From positions 1-64,000 of the forward strand of contig NZ_CXOM01000003.1 of assembly GCF_001269365.1 (NCBI RefSeq): DNA of 64,000 nt. The letters are read 5' to 3'. Below the pieces are notes generated by a model, which saw only the letters and a program-made list of their open reading frames with translations, searched no databases and had not been told where the DNA came from. The DNA comes from Limnohabitans sp. Rim11 (GTDB lineage: Bacteria; Pseudomonadota; Gammaproteobacteria; Burkholderiales; Burkholderiaceae_C). The translations under genes were made by a program, and so were the position numbers. Shown here in pieces: positions 15,597 to 24,320 of the stretch. The first letter of the stretch is position 1; each line of letters opens with the position of its first letter.

Positions 15597-16415
15597 TTAT
15601 TGATTGATAACGGCGCCGGCTTGGCGAATGGCACCAATGTGGCCACGCAACTCGTGAACGATGTTGGTGAACTCAGGCGTGTAAGTGACTTCCAAGTCGC
15701 GGGGACGCGGCAAGTCGATTTCTTTCTTGACCACGAAACGTCCTGGGCTTTTGCTCATGACATAAACCGTGTCGGCCAAGAAAACTGATTCGCGCAAATC
15801 GTGCGTGACCAAAATAACGTTGAACTTTTGTTCGGTCCAGAGGTCGCGCAAGATGCACCACAACTCTTCGCGGGTGAATGCATCGAGCGCACCAAAGGGT
15901 TCGTCAAGCAGCAGCATTTTGGGCTCGTGAATGAGCGCGCGGCAAATGCTGGCGCGTTGTTGCATGCCGCCAGAGAGTTGCCAAGGGAACTTGTTTTCGT
16001 AACCGCCCAAGCCCACTGTCTTTAACAGTTTGATGGCGCGCTCTGCAAACTCGGCTTTGCGTTGTTTGAACTGAGAGCGGAAGGGCTCGACAATTTCAAG
16101 CGGGAGCAAGACATTGTCGAGCGTGGTGCGCCAAGGCAACAAAGACGGCGCCTGGAATGCCATGCCACTGATTTTCAAGGGACCTGTCACGGGTTGGCCA
16201 TCGACAAAAATTTGACCTTTGCTGGGACGCTTTAGTCCCGTGGTCAGCTTCATGAAGGTGGACTTGCCGCAGCCCGAGGGGCCGACAATGGCAATGAACT
16301 CGCCCTGTTTGACTTGCAAGTTGATGTCCTCAACTGCGAAGTGATTTTGGGCCAACAACTCATCGTTGTAGGCCAACCAAACATTTTGAAAATCAACGAA
16401 ATTTGCAGTGGTCAA
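15597..16415 (-). CDS. ABC transporter ATP-binding protein, NitT/TauT family
   Basis: The cytoplasmic ATPase of the same importer has 272 residues. Motifs: Walker A GPSGCGKST, Q-loop AFQAPSLLPWRT, signature LSGGMQQRASICRAL, Walker B LLLDEPFGALDAFTR, H-loop VTHDLRES. These are of the SsuB/TauB type, with no regulatory extension at the C terminus. It lies 12 bases upstream of the permease gene and 26 bases downstream of the binding-protein gene. The substrate cannot be read from this subunit. Confidence 0.93.
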   Translation of the reverse strand: MTTANFVDFQNVWLAYNDELLAQNHFAVEDINLQVKQGEFIAIVGPSGCGKSTFMKLTTGLKRPSKGQIFVDGQPVTGPLKISGMAFQAPSLLPWRTTLDNVLLPLEIVEPFRSQFKQRKAEFAERAIKLLKTVGLGGYENKFPWQLSGGMQQRASICRALIHEPKMLLLDEPFGALDAFTREELWCILRDLWTEQKFNVILVTHDLRESVFLADTVYVMSKSPGRFVVKKEIDLPRPRDLEVTYTPEFTNIVHELRGHIGAIRQAGAVINQ

Positions 16416-16441
16416 AACAGGCCGCCTTGTTCAATCAGTCA

Positions 16442-17476
16442 TTACTTCTTTGGTTTTGGCAAGATGTCGAGTTCTTTGGCGCTAGGCAAGAAAGAACCGT
16501 TCCAAATGTCATCTGCCTTGACGCGTGTCTTGGTGTTGAACGCATCAGAAACTTGTGAAGCCATCAAAGACAAACGGGGACCTTTGATTTGGCCAAAGCC
16601 TTCTTCGCGGGCGGAGGGGCTGTTAATGACCGTGTCGATGGCCAACTGCAAGCGACGTGTTTCGAGTTCAACGTTGATGATGCCGTCACGTGCTTTGACA
16701 TCGGCAATGGCTGCGGCAGGGTTGGCCATCACGTCTTTAGCGCCTTTGGTGAAGGCAGACAAGAAAGCTTTCAATGCAGCTGGGTTTTCTTTGATGATCT
16801 TGGGTGATGCAATGATGGCATTGCCGTACAGCTTCACACCAAAGTCAGGGTACTGCATGACCACCACGTCGTCGGCTTTCACGCCGCGAGCTTCAATGTT
16901 CAAGAGGGATGTGAAGGTGAAGCCAGTGATGGCATCGACATCGCCGCGAACCAACATGGTTTCACGCAATGGAGGATCCATGGCCGTCCAAGCTACGTTG
17001 CCAATGCTGTTGGCTTTTTGGAAGATGGGGAAAGCGCGGCGACCTGCGTCAAACACAGGCGCACCCAATTTCTTGCCAGCCAAATCGGCAGGCGTTTTGA
17101 TGCCTGATTTTTTGAGGGCCATGACAGAAGCTGGCGTGTTGTTGTAGACCATCATGATGGCCACAGGCTTGTTGGGGGCGTCGGGGTTGTTGGCGTGGAA
17201 TTCCATCAGGGCTGCCAGGTCGGCAAAACCAACGTCGTAGCTGCCAGAAGCAACACGCGTAACGGCACCACCAGAACCGTTGCCAGCGTCAACAGTGACG
17301 TCCAGCTTGGCGTCTTTGAAATAACCTTTTGCTGCTGGTGTCAGAAAAAATGCTGATAGACCTTCAAAGCGCCAATCCAGTTGGAACTTCAAGGGTGTAT
17401 TTTGAGCATTGGCCATGCCAAAAGAGCAGGCGGCCAGCAGGGCGGCTGTGGTTTTAAGCAAGAAACGTTTTTTCAT
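16442..17476 (-). CDS. ABC transporter substrate-binding protein, NMT1/THI5-like
   Basis: The periplasmic receptor of the importer has 344 residues, with a signal peptide MKKRFLLKTTAALLAACSFG cleaved near ANAQ. The mature part starts NTPLKFQLDWRFEGLSAFFL and follows the NMT1/THI5-like fold used for pyrimidines, riboflavin precursors, nitrate or sulfonates. The start at 17476 is chosen because the signal peptide begins there; the frame runs to 17524 without recognisable sequence. The gene is preceded by a copy of the TGTATACACTT operator, linking it to the purine regulon. No TPP riboswitch is visible upstream, arguing against a thiamine precursor. Confidence 0.92.
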   Translation of the reverse strand: MKKRFLLKTTAALLAACSFGMANAQNTPLKFQLDWRFEGLSAFFLTPAAKGYFKDAKLDVTVDAGNGSGGAVTRVASGSYDVGFADLAALMEFHANNPDAPNKPVAIMMVYNNTPASVMALKKSGIKTPADLAGKKLGAPVFDAGRRAFPIFQKANSIGNVAWTAMDPPLRETMLVRGDVDAITGFTFTSLLNIEARGVKADDVVVMQYPDFGVKLYGNAIIASPKIIKENPAALKAFLSAFTKGAKDVMANPAAAIADVKARDGIINVELETRRLQLAIDTVINSPSAREEGFGQIKGPRLSLMASQVSDAFNTKTRVKADDIWNGSFLPSAKELDILPKPKK

Positions 17477-17580
17477 AAGAACTCCAAATGGGTGATGGAC
17501 GGATTTGAGATTAATGGCAGTCAAACAACTAGCAAAATCGATGCCATTATGAATCCCATCAACTGGCCTCTTGTTTTACA

Positions 17581-17596
17581 AAGTGTATACAGTTTT
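17581..17596 (-). promoter_or_regulatory. Putative GntR operator, copy 1 (ABC importer)
   Basis: The minus strand reads AAAACTGTATACACTT, one of three near-identical sites in the window, sharing the core TGTATACA. It lies about 105 bases ahead of the binding-protein start, within the gap after the M20 hydrolase gene. Confidence 0.7.
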
Positions 17597-17647
17597 GGGC
17601 CGTTTGGGATCAGTAAAACCCCGAGTAAGCCCTGTTTTGGGTTGAAT

Positions 17648-18916
17648 TTATTTCAGCAGATCCAAAATGGTGCGAGAGATCACTTTGGTGGCCTTCCGCA
17701 AATCTTCTAAATTGAGCCGTTCATCCGCCCGTTTGGCATGAGATTCCAACACGGTGCGAGGGCCTGCACCATAAATAACCCCTGGAATGCCTTTTTCAAC
17801 ATAGAGCCTGACGTCCGTGTACAAAGGCGTGCCCATAGCAGGTATGGGTTCGCCAAAGACAGTTTGGCCGTGTTGTTGGATGGCATTGACCAGCGGTGCA
17901 TTGCCCGCCAGAGGTTTCATGGCGTGGGCCATGAGCATTCGTTTGATGTCAATGTGAATTTGGACATCGGCTGCACGCCCTTGATTAAATTCTGCCGCAG
18001 CCTGCGCAATCACTTCCCGAATGTTGGCTTCAACTTGTTCTGGGTTTTCTTCGGGAATCATGCGCCGATCGAGTTTGAAACTGACCGTGCCAGGAACCAC
18101 GTTGGTATTGGTGCCACCTTCAATGCGGCCCACATTCAGGTAAGGGTGATTGATGCCCTCTACCTTGGATTGAACTTTCTTATAGAGTTTGTTTTGGGCG
18201 TAAAGGTGATTCAAAATGTGCACCGCGCCTTGCAAAGCATCCACGCCCGTATCTGGAATGGCAGCGTGGGCCATTTTGCCGTGCACGGTGACTTCCATTT
18301 GCAAACAACCGTTGTGGGCAGTCACCACTTGGTAGCTAAAGCCCGCTGCAATCATGAGGTCTGGCTTGGTCAAGCCTTTGTCCAAAAGCCAGCCAGGACC
18401 TTTCTCGCCACCAAATTCTTCGTCGTATGTGAAGTGCAATTCGACATTGCCTTTGAGGGCTAATTGCTGTTTGGATTGCAAAGCTTCCACTGCTCGCAAT
18501 GCAAATGTGAATGTTGAAAAATCACATTTACTCACTGCGGTGGCGCGGCCGTACATGTGGCCATTTTCAATGACGCCACCGTAGGGTGGGTGGGTCCAGC
18601 CTTCACCTGGGGGCACCACATCGCCATGGGCATTCAGGGCGATGGTTTTGCCGCCGTCGCCAAAGTGCCTGCGCACAATCAAATTGGTCAGAGAGGTCAG
18701 GCCATAGGCTTTGACTTCCTCTTCGGGGACAGGAAACTGTTCGGCCTCATAGCCCATGCTTTTGAGAAGCTCCGTGGTTCTGGCAGCATGAGGCGCATTG
18801 TTGCCAGGTGGCGTGTCGGTCGGAACCTGCACCAGGGCTTGAAGAAATTTCACTTGTTCGTCAAAGTGAGCGTCGATCCACTGATCAAGTTGTTCGTAGT
18901 TAGGTGTGGAGTTCAT
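17648..18916 (-). CDS. M20-family metallohydrolase (ArgE/DapE-type)
   Basis: A zinc-dependent amidohydrolase of the M20 peptidase fold, 422 residues. Visible motifs are the first metal/catalytic pair ALNAHGDVVPPG, GRATAVSKCDFSTF carrying the bridging aspartate, and the catalytic/metal glutamates in FTYDEEFGGEKG. The dimerisation domain follows (about 195-320). Annotated relatives include acetylornithine and succinyl-diaminopimelate hydrolases, but here the gene is 9 bases behind the UraD-AllC fusion in the allantoin operon. A role on a ureide such as ureidoglycolate or an N-carbamoyl compound is plausible. No dedicated ureidoglycolate lyase is seen in the window. Substrate unknown. Confidence 0.85.
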   Translation of the reverse strand: MNSTPNYEQLDQWIDAHFDEQVKFLQALVQVPTDTPPGNNAPHAARTTELLKSMGYEAEQFPVPEEEVKAYGLTSLTNLIVRRHFGDGGKTIALNAHGDVVPPGEGWTHPPYGGVIENGHMYGRATAVSKCDFSTFTFALRAVEALQSKQQLALKGNVELHFTYDEEFGGEKGPGWLLDKGLTKPDLMIAAGFSYQVVTAHNGCLQMEVTVHGKMAHAAIPDTGVDALQGAVHILNHLYAQNKLYKKVQSKVEGINHPYLNVGRIEGGTNTNVVPGTVSFKLDRRMIPEENPEQVEANIREVIAQAAAEFNQGRAADVQIHIDIKRMLMAHAMKPLAGNAPLVNAIQQHGQTVFGEPIPAMGTPLYTDVRLYVEKGIPGVIYGAGPRTVLESHAKRADERLNLEDLRKATKVISRTILDLLK

Positions 18917-18925
18917 GGTGAGTTT

Positions 18926-20701
18926 TTAAGAATTTTCTTCGGCAAGTTGTTTCAGCACATGGTTGAACGCATCCACGCAAAGTTGAATGTCATCGCTGGT
19001 GCTGGATTCCAAGGGGTTGTGGCTGATGCCGCTGTTTTCGCCGCGCACAAACAGCATGGCTTGGGGCATGAGCTCATGCAGTTTCATGGCATCGTGGCCA
19101 GCGCCACTGGGCATGATGTAAAGAGGAACGCCCAAGCTGTTCAGGGCATTCTCCCAGCGCTTTTGCCATGCGGGTGCGCTGGGTGCAGCAGGCGCTCTGA
19201 GCGTTACTTCGCGCTGGCAGACCAGTCCGCGCCGTTCGCAAATTTCGTCCATGGCTTTCAAGATGTCTTGTTCTAAAGCGTCGCGTTGCCGGTCAGTGGG
19301 AGCACGCATGTCCATTGAGAAAAGGCAGCGTCCTGGAACCACATTGATAGAGCCATTGGGCACTTGAAGCTGGCCCATGGTGGCCACAGAATCGCCATCG
19401 GCCGCTGCGCGTTTTTCCATGAAGAGGGCCAACTCTGCTACAGCAAGGGCGGCATCGCGCCTGCGATTCATGGGCGTGGTACCAGCGTGACTGGCCACAC
19501 CTTCCATGGTGCACAAGTAGCGCACGCTGCCATTGATAGAGCTGACCACACCCAGTGGCAAATTCATTTCGTTCAGCACAGGGCCTTGCTCAATGTGGAC
19601 TTCGATGAAGCCTAAATAATCGGCGGGATTTCTTTGAATTTGAGGAATTTCGTTTTCGTTGAGGCCCGCTTTTTTCATGGCTTCGCGCATTGAAATGCCA
19701 TCGGCGTCCAGTTGCGTCAGCCACTCAGAATTGAACTGGCCTACCAACGCGCCTGAGCCCAAGAAAGTGGCTTTGTAACGTTGGCCTTCTTCTTCTGCAA
19801 ACGCCACAACTTCAAGGCCAAAGGGCAGGCGTTGCTTTTGTTGTGACAGTTGCTGAACGCAAGCAATCGGCACATAAATACCTAGCCTGCCATCGTATTT
19901 GCCGCCATTTCGCACGGTGTCAAAATGGCTGCCTGTCATGAGATAAGGTGCGCCTGATTTGGAAGGCTGATATCGGCCCACCACGTTGCCCACCGCGTCG
20001 ACAAACACTTCGTCAAATCCGGCAGATTTCATGGTCTGTTGAATGCTGGCGCTACAAGCCATGTGAGCTTCTGTGAGGTAGGTCACAGTCAGTTGGCCAT
20101 TTTCTTTGAAGCCCGGATCGCTGAACTGTGCAAGTTCCTCTTGCCAGTCCCAAACCTGGTGGCCCTGTGTGGGTTCACATGCCGCTTTGTCGTTCAACCG
20201 AATTTCAACGATGCGATGAATATTGCGCAAACATTCTTGCAATTCAAAATCAGGGTGTCCGTTGAGTCGACGTTCAAAAGTGGCAATGATTTGATGTTTA
20301 TTGAGACCTTTGCCGCGCGGTCCGCGCACCGCCAAAATAAAGGGCCAGCCAAATTTTTGGTTGTAGGCTGCGTTGAGCGTTTGAATTTTTTCAAATTCTT
20401 CGGGTGTGCACTCCGTTAAGCCAGCCTTGCTCTGCTCGTTGGTAGATTCTGCAGTTAATTCTTTGCGCACCATGGCTTTGCCAGCCAACTCGGGGTGGGC
20501 CCGAATCAGGCCAATCTGTGCATCGCGACCTGCGTCTTGCAGAACTTGCGTCATGCAATGTTTCAGGTGCGCCCAAGAAGCAAAGGGCCGTTGTGCCAAG
20601 GCCCGTTCTGCAATCCAAGGCGAGTGCTCATAAAGGCCATCGAGCAGTTGCGTGGCCTCGGCGACAGTGGCCGTGTTGAGTTGTGTCAGAGTCAGTGTCA
20701 T
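18926..20701 (-). CDS. uraD-allC: Fused OHCU decarboxylase - allantoate amidohydrolase
   Basis: One 591-residue protein catalyses two non-consecutive steps of urate breakdown. Residues 1-170 are UraD (EHSPWIAERA at 25-34, HPELAGK at 69-75), which decarboxylates OHCU to S-allantoin. Residues about 185-591 are an M20-type allantoate amidohydrolase (AllC/HyuC) with H259 and D261 in GSHFDTV, D270 in KYDGRLG and E304-E305 in AEEEGQR, releasing ammonia from allantoate. The start at 20701 gives an ATGA overlap with puuE; the frame to 20761 overlaps puuE and is not used. Such fusions are known in Burkholderiales. The intervening enzyme, allantoinase, is encoded just upstream. Confidence 0.93.
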   Translation of the reverse strand: MTLTLTQLNTATVAEATQLLDGLYEHSPWIAERALAQRPFASWAHLKHCMTQVLQDAGRDAQIGLIRAHPELAGKAMVRKELTAESTNEQSKAGLTECTPEEFEKIQTLNAAYNQKFGWPFILAVRGPRGKGLNKHQIIATFERRLNGHPDFELQECLRNIHRIVEIRLNDKAACEPTQGHQVWDWQEELAQFSDPGFKENGQLTVTYLTEAHMACSASIQQTMKSAGFDEVFVDAVGNVVGRYQPSKSGAPYLMTGSHFDTVRNGGKYDGRLGIYVPIACVQQLSQQKQRLPFGLEVVAFAEEEGQRYKATFLGSGALVGQFNSEWLTQLDADGISMREAMKKAGLNENEIPQIQRNPADYLGFIEVHIEQGPVLNEMNLPLGVVSSINGSVRYLCTMEGVASHAGTTPMNRRRDAALAVAELALFMEKRAAADGDSVATMGQLQVPNGSINVVPGRCLFSMDMRAPTDRQRDALEQDILKAMDEICERRGLVCQREVTLRAPAAPSAPAWQKRWENALNSLGVPLYIMPSGAGHDAMKLHELMPQAMLFVRGENSGISHNPLESSTSDDIQLCVDAFNHVLKQLAEENS

Positions 20702-21654
20702 GTTGCGTAGGGGTGTGTGGCTTTCCAGTGGCGCGCAACATCTAATCTGCGACAGACCCACACTTGGTCATGGGCTTGGATGTGGTCCAAAAATCTTTGC
20801 AAGGCAGTAATGCGACCAGGCCTGCCCAAGAGTCGGCAGTGCATGCCAATGCTCATCATCTTGGGGCGGTTCAAACCTTGCGGATCGCCTTCTTTGTAGA
20901 GTGCGTCGAAGGTGTCTTTCATGTACTGGAAAAACGGGTCGGCATGCGAGTAGCCTTGAGGCAGTGCAAAGCGCATGTCGTTGCAATCTAAGGTGTAGGG
21001 CACGATGAGTTGGGGGGCCAATTGACCATCGCTCTTTTGTACTTTCATCCAAAAGGGCAGGTCGTCACCGTAGTAGTCGCTGTCGTATTCGAAGCCGCCA
21101 AAATCGGCCACCAAGCGGCGTGTGCGAGGGCTGTCGCGGCCTGTGTACCAACCCAAGGGTCGCTCGCCCATGAGGTCTTTCATGATGGCCATGGCTTCTG
21201 CCATGTGCGCACGCTCGGTGGCTTCGTCAATGTTTTGATAGTGAATCCACTTCAAACCATGGCATGCAATGTCGTAGCCCAATTCTTGGCATGCGGCCAA
21301 GACATCTGTGTGTTTTTGCAGGGCCGTGGCCACCCCAAACACTGTCAAGGGCAATTGGCGTTTTTCAAATTCACGCAAAATGCGCCAGACGCCTGCACGG
21401 GAGCCATATTCGTAAATGCCTTCCATGCTGATATGGCGTTCGGGATAGGCGGCAGGGCTGAACATTTCAGACAAGAACTGCTCAGAGCCTGCATCGCCAT
21501 GCAGCACAGAATTTTCACCACCTTCTTCGTAGTTCAAAACAAACTGAACGGCAACGCGAGCTTGCCCAGGCCATTGGGCGTGGGGCACGTCACGGCCATA
21601 GCCTTGGAGGTCGCGTGGGTAGGGGGCTGTGGTGTCGTAGGGGGCGTGGTTCAT
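20698..21654 (-). CDS. puuE: Allantoinase PuuE (polysaccharide-deacetylase fold)
   Basis: PuuE opens the hydantoin ring of allantoin to give allantoate, using a fold related to chitin deacetylases rather than to classical dihydroorotase-like allantoinases. The 318-residue protein has the family signature YPRDLQGYGRDVPHAQWPG at the start, FVLNYEEGGENSVLHGD, RAGVWRILREF and YTGRDSPRTRRLVADFGGFE. It lies between the GntR regulator (ATGA overlap) and uraD-allC (ATGA overlap), so all three are made from one transcript. Confidence 0.95.
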   Translation of the reverse strand: MNHAPYDTTAPYPRDLQGYGRDVPHAQWPGQARVAVQFVLNYEEGGENSVLHGDAGSEQFLSEMFSPAAYPERHISMEGIYEYGSRAGVWRILREFEKRQLPLTVFGVATALQKHTDVLAACQELGYDIACHGLKWIHYQNIDEATERAHMAEAMAIMKDLMGERPLGWYTGRDSPRTRRLVADFGGFEYDSDYYGDDLPFWMKVQKSDGQLAPQLIVPYTLDCNDMRFALPQGYSHADPFFQYMKDTFDALYKEGDPQGLNRPKMMSIGMHCRLLGRPGRITALQRFLDHIQAHDQVWVCRRLDVARHWKATHPYAT

Positions 21655-22316
21655 GACAAGGCCAATGCAATATCGTAGGTCGGGATTTTTTTGTTGAAGC
21701 TCAAACTTTGCTCCACAAAATTCAAATGCGACTCCATGAGCTGCGCCGCTAAATCGGCATTCTTCTGCGCCATGGCGTCGACAATTTCATCATGCTCTTC
21801 AGCAGAATGCTGTGCGGCATTTTGTGATTGGTACATCAGAGTAATGAGGGCACAGCGCGAAATAAGCTCGCCCAATATTTGCGCCAATACCGGATTGCCC
21901 ATGAGCTCTGCAATGCGCACATGGAAATCGCCCAACAATTCGGTGCGCCCCCTCACGTCTTCGTGCGAAATGGCTTCTTTTTCTTGTTTGATGTGGGCCT
22001 TCAAGGCGCGCACTTTGGCGGGGGTGATGTCTCGAACAAATTCCCGCGTCATTTGCACTTCCAACATGCGCCTGACCGCAAAAACTTGTTTGGCTTCGTC
22101 GGCGGAGGGCGCGGCCACAAAAGCGCCGCGCGCGGGCTCCATTCGGATGAGCTTGTTTTGGGAGAGCTGAAAAAGGGCCTGCCTGACCAGAGTTCTGGAA
22201 ACACCAAAGTGGGTGGCTAACTTTTGCTCAGCCAATTTGGAGCCCGGCATGAGCCGGTGCTCGACAATGGCTTTGGTCAAAGCACTGACAATAGCGTGGG
22301 TTGATGAGGTTTCCAT
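21651..22316 (-). CDS. GntR-family regulator (FCD/FadR type), probable purine-catabolism regulator
   Basis: A 221-residue transcription factor. The N-terminal winged helix (about 10-75) contains SKLAEQKLATHFGVSRTLVR. The C-terminal FCD ligand-binding domain (about 85-210) has the metal-binding-type residues in FHVRIAELMGN and HDEIVDAMAQKN. It is the first gene of the allantoin operon and is divergent from uraH. A perfect 16-bp palindrome, AAAGTGTATACACTTT, lies in the 71-bp gap between them. Two near-copies stand before the ABC importer and puuD, so this protein most likely controls all three and its own gene. The effector may be a pathway intermediate; unknown. Confidence 0.9.
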   Translation of the reverse strand: METSSTHAIVSALTKAIVEHRLMPGSKLAEQKLATHFGVSRTLVRQALFQLSQNKLIRMEPARGAFVAAPSADEAKQVFAVRRMLEVQMTREFVRDITPAKVRALKAHIKQEKEAISHEDVRGRTELLGDFHVRIAELMGNPVLAQILGELISRCALITLMYQSQNAAQHSAEEHDEIVDAMAQKNADLAAQLMESHLNFVEQSLSFNKKIPTYDIALALS

Positions 22317-22342
22317 GCGAAATCATGATAGCTTCAAAAGCC

Positions 22343-22358
22343 AAAAGTGTATACACTT
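22343..22358. promoter_or_regulatory. Putative GntR operator, copy 2 (regulator/uraH gap)
   Basis: AAAAGTGTATACACTT forms part of a perfect palindrome (22344-22359), 27 bases ahead of the GntR start and 29 ahead of uraH. Its position suits simultaneous control of both divergent operons. Confidence 0.78.
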
Positions 22359-22387
22359 TCAGTCGACAAATTTAAGGAAAATTGAAA

Positions 22388-22741
22388 ATGGGTTTGAGTA
22401 CACACGTTTTGGACACCATGCATGGTTGTCCCGCTGCTGGCATGCAGGTCAGCCTCTACACCACCGAAGGTCAATTTGCCACCTTGGTCAAAACCTTCCA
22501 ATTGAATACAGATGGCCGCAATCCAGAGGGCCCTTTGTACGACAACGCCAGTTTGCTGAAGGGCACTTACCGGCTTGTTTTTGATGTGGCTGGGTATTTC
22601 AAAGCCAAGGGGGTTGCCTTGCCAGAACCCTCCTTTTTGAACCAAGTCGCCCTCGATTTTGGGGTCGCCGACATCACGCAGCACTATCACGTGCCGCTAT
22701 TGGTCAGCCCTTGGAGTTACTCGACCTACCGAGGCTCCTGA
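22388..22741 (+). CDS. uraH: 5-hydroxyisourate hydrolase (transthyretin-like)
   Basis: HIU hydrolase opens the ring of 5-hydroxyisourate, the product of urate oxidation, giving OHCU for UraD. The 117-residue protein begins MGLSTHVLDTMHGCPAAGM and ends in YRGS, the two invariant signatures of the family; it has no N-terminal export signal, so it is cytoplasmic. A ribosome site AAGGA stands 9 bases ahead of the ATG at 22388; an upstream TTG at 22382 is unlikely. It is the first gene of the plus-strand operon uraH-xdhAB, next to the GntR operator. Confidence 0.96.
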   Translation: MGLSTHVLDTMHGCPAAGMQVSLYTTEGQFATLVKTFQLNTDGRNPEGPLYDNASLLKGTYRLVFDVAGYFKAKGVALPEPSFLNQVALDFGVADITQHYHVPLLVSPWSYSTYRGS

Positions 22742-22762
22742 ATTTAGATTTATTTCTGCGCC

Positions 22763-22787
22763 ATTTCGCCCCGACATAGGGCGAAAT
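22763..22787 (+). repeat. Inverted repeat between uraH and xdhA
   Basis: A perfect 9-bp inverted repeat (ATTTCGCCC with GGGCGAAAT) with a 7-base loop lies 22 bases after uraH and 48 bases before xdhA. No U-tract follows. It may be an attenuating or mRNA-processing hairpin, or an operator for a second regulator. Confidence 0.5.
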
Positions 22788-22835
22788 CAATAAAATCGAC
22801 CTTTGTTCGAATTAAACCCAAAGCAATTCCCCATC

Positions 22836-24320
22836 ATGAGCCAAGTGACCAATACAGTCCGTTTTGTGCTTGACGGCCAAATCGTCGAAGCCCAAGGCGT
22901 ACGCCGCACCACCACCGTTTTAGATTACCTGCGCGAGAAATTGCACCGTACAGGCACCAAGGAGGGATGTGCGGAAGGTGATTGCGGCGCCTGTGTGGTC
23001 ATGGTGGGCGATTTGAATGCCAACGGCCAAGGCGTCGATTACAAAGCAGTCAATAGCTGTATTCAATTGTTGCCTTCGCTCGATGGCAAGTCGATCAAGA
23101 CAGTCGAGAGCTTGAAAAAAGCCGATGGTACTTTGCACCCTGTGCAAAAAGCCATGGTCGATTGCCACGGCTCGCAGTGCGGTTTCTGTACGCCAGGCAT
23201 TGTCATGAGCTTGGTCAATTTGGTTCAAGTCAACCCTAGCCCCAAGCGCCAAGAAGTGAGTGATGCACTCAGTGGCAACCTTTGCCGTTGCACAGGTTAT
23301 GCGCCTATTTTGGATGCGGCTTCTCAGGCTTGTGGCAACAAAGCTGCTCTGAAGTTGGACGATTCAGCCGACGTGCCTTTGCTCAAAGAAATTCAACGCG
23401 CCTCTACGCCCACGGTCAACTTAGAAGGCGACATCATTGTTCAGCCCGTGGTTCGCACGCGCAAAGGCAACGAGTTTGTATCACCTGCTACCTTGGCCGA
23501 AGTGGCCGACTATTTGGTCAAGCACCCTACATCCACTTTGCTGGCGGGTAGCACCGAAGTGGGCTTGCAGGTCAACAAACAATTCTCACGCCCCGATCAC
23601 ATTGTTTATTTGGGCAACGTGACCGAACTCAAACAAGTCAAAGACACACCGCAAGCTTGGCACATTGGTGCCGTGGTGTCGCTCACAGAAGTGGAAGGCT
23701 TGGTGGCCAAGGCTTATCCAGACTTTGCCGAAGTGCTTCGCCGTTTTGGCTCCCCCCCCATTCGTTCTACCGCCACTTTGGCCGGCAACATTGCCAATGG
23801 TTCCCCCATCGGCGACTCGATGCCTTGCCTCATGGCCCTGGGCACCACACTCACTTTGCGCCGTGGCGACAAAACACGTACGGTGTCTTTGGATCAGTTC
23901 TACACAGGTCAAAAACAAACTGTGTTGCAAGCGGGCGAATTCATTGAAGCCGTGGTCTTGCCCAAGCCTCAAGCGGGCCAAGTGTTCCGCGCGCACAAAG
24001 TCAGCAAGCGTTTTGAACAAGATATTTCTGCCACGTGTGCGGCTATCACATACACCTTGAAGGGCGGCAAGCTCAGCAACGTCAAGTTGGCCTACAACGG
24101 CTTGGCACCATCACCTTGCCGCGCTCCCAAATTGGAAGCGGTGTTGGAAGGCAAAGCGCCAGCAGATGTCAAAGAATCAGACTTGGATGCCGCCATTGCC
24201 GCCAGCTTTGTGGCACGCGATGGTTTGCGCGCCACTTGGGCCTACCGCTCTTTGGTGGCTCGCAACTTGGTGATCGATTTCATTGAACAACAAACTCAAA
24301 CAACTGCGGAGGTGGCTTAA
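22836..24320 (+). CDS. xdhA: Xanthine dehydrogenase small subunit (2Fe-2S/FAD) XdhA
   Basis: XdhA carries electrons from the molybdenum site through two 2Fe-2S clusters to FAD and NAD+. In the 494-residue protein the first cluster uses C45, C50, C53 and C75 (GCAEGDCGAC) and the second uses C115, C118, C150 and C152 (CGFCTPG, GNLCRCTGY). The FAD domain follows from about 200 (LLAGSTEVGLQVNK, FGSPPIRSTATLAGNIANGS). The start at 22836 matches the family N terminus. It is directly followed by xdhB. Together with XdhB and XdhC it converts hypoxanthine and xanthine to urate. Confidence 0.96.
   Translation: MSQVTNTVRFVLDGQIVEAQGVRRTTTVLDYLREKLHRTGTKEGCAEGDCGACVVMVGDLNANGQGVDYKAVNSCIQLLPSLDGKSIKTVESLKKADGTLHPVQKAMVDCHGSQCGFCTPGIVMSLVNLVQVNPSPKRQEVSDALSGNLCRCTGYAPILDAASQACGNKAALKLDDSADVPLLKEIQRASTPTVNLEGDIIVQPVVRTRKGNEFVSPATLAEVADYLVKHPTSTLLAGSTEVGLQVNKQFSRPDHIVYLGNVTELKQVKDTPQAWHIGAVVSLTEVEGLVAKAYPDFAEVLRRFGSPPIRSTATLAGNIANGSPIGDSMPCLMALGTTLTLRRGDKTRTVSLDQFYTGQKQTVLQAGEFIEAVVLPKPQAGQVFRAHKVSKRFEQDISATCAAITYTLKGGKLSNVKLAYNGLAPSPCRAPKLEAVLEGKAPADVKESDLDAAIAASFVARDGLRATWAYRSLVARNLVIDFIEQQTQTTAEVA

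Noticed and set aside
17477..17647. Possible thiamine (TPP) riboswitch before the NMT1-type importer
   Set aside because: None of the conserved TPP-aptamer segments (CUGAGA, ACCUGAU) is present.
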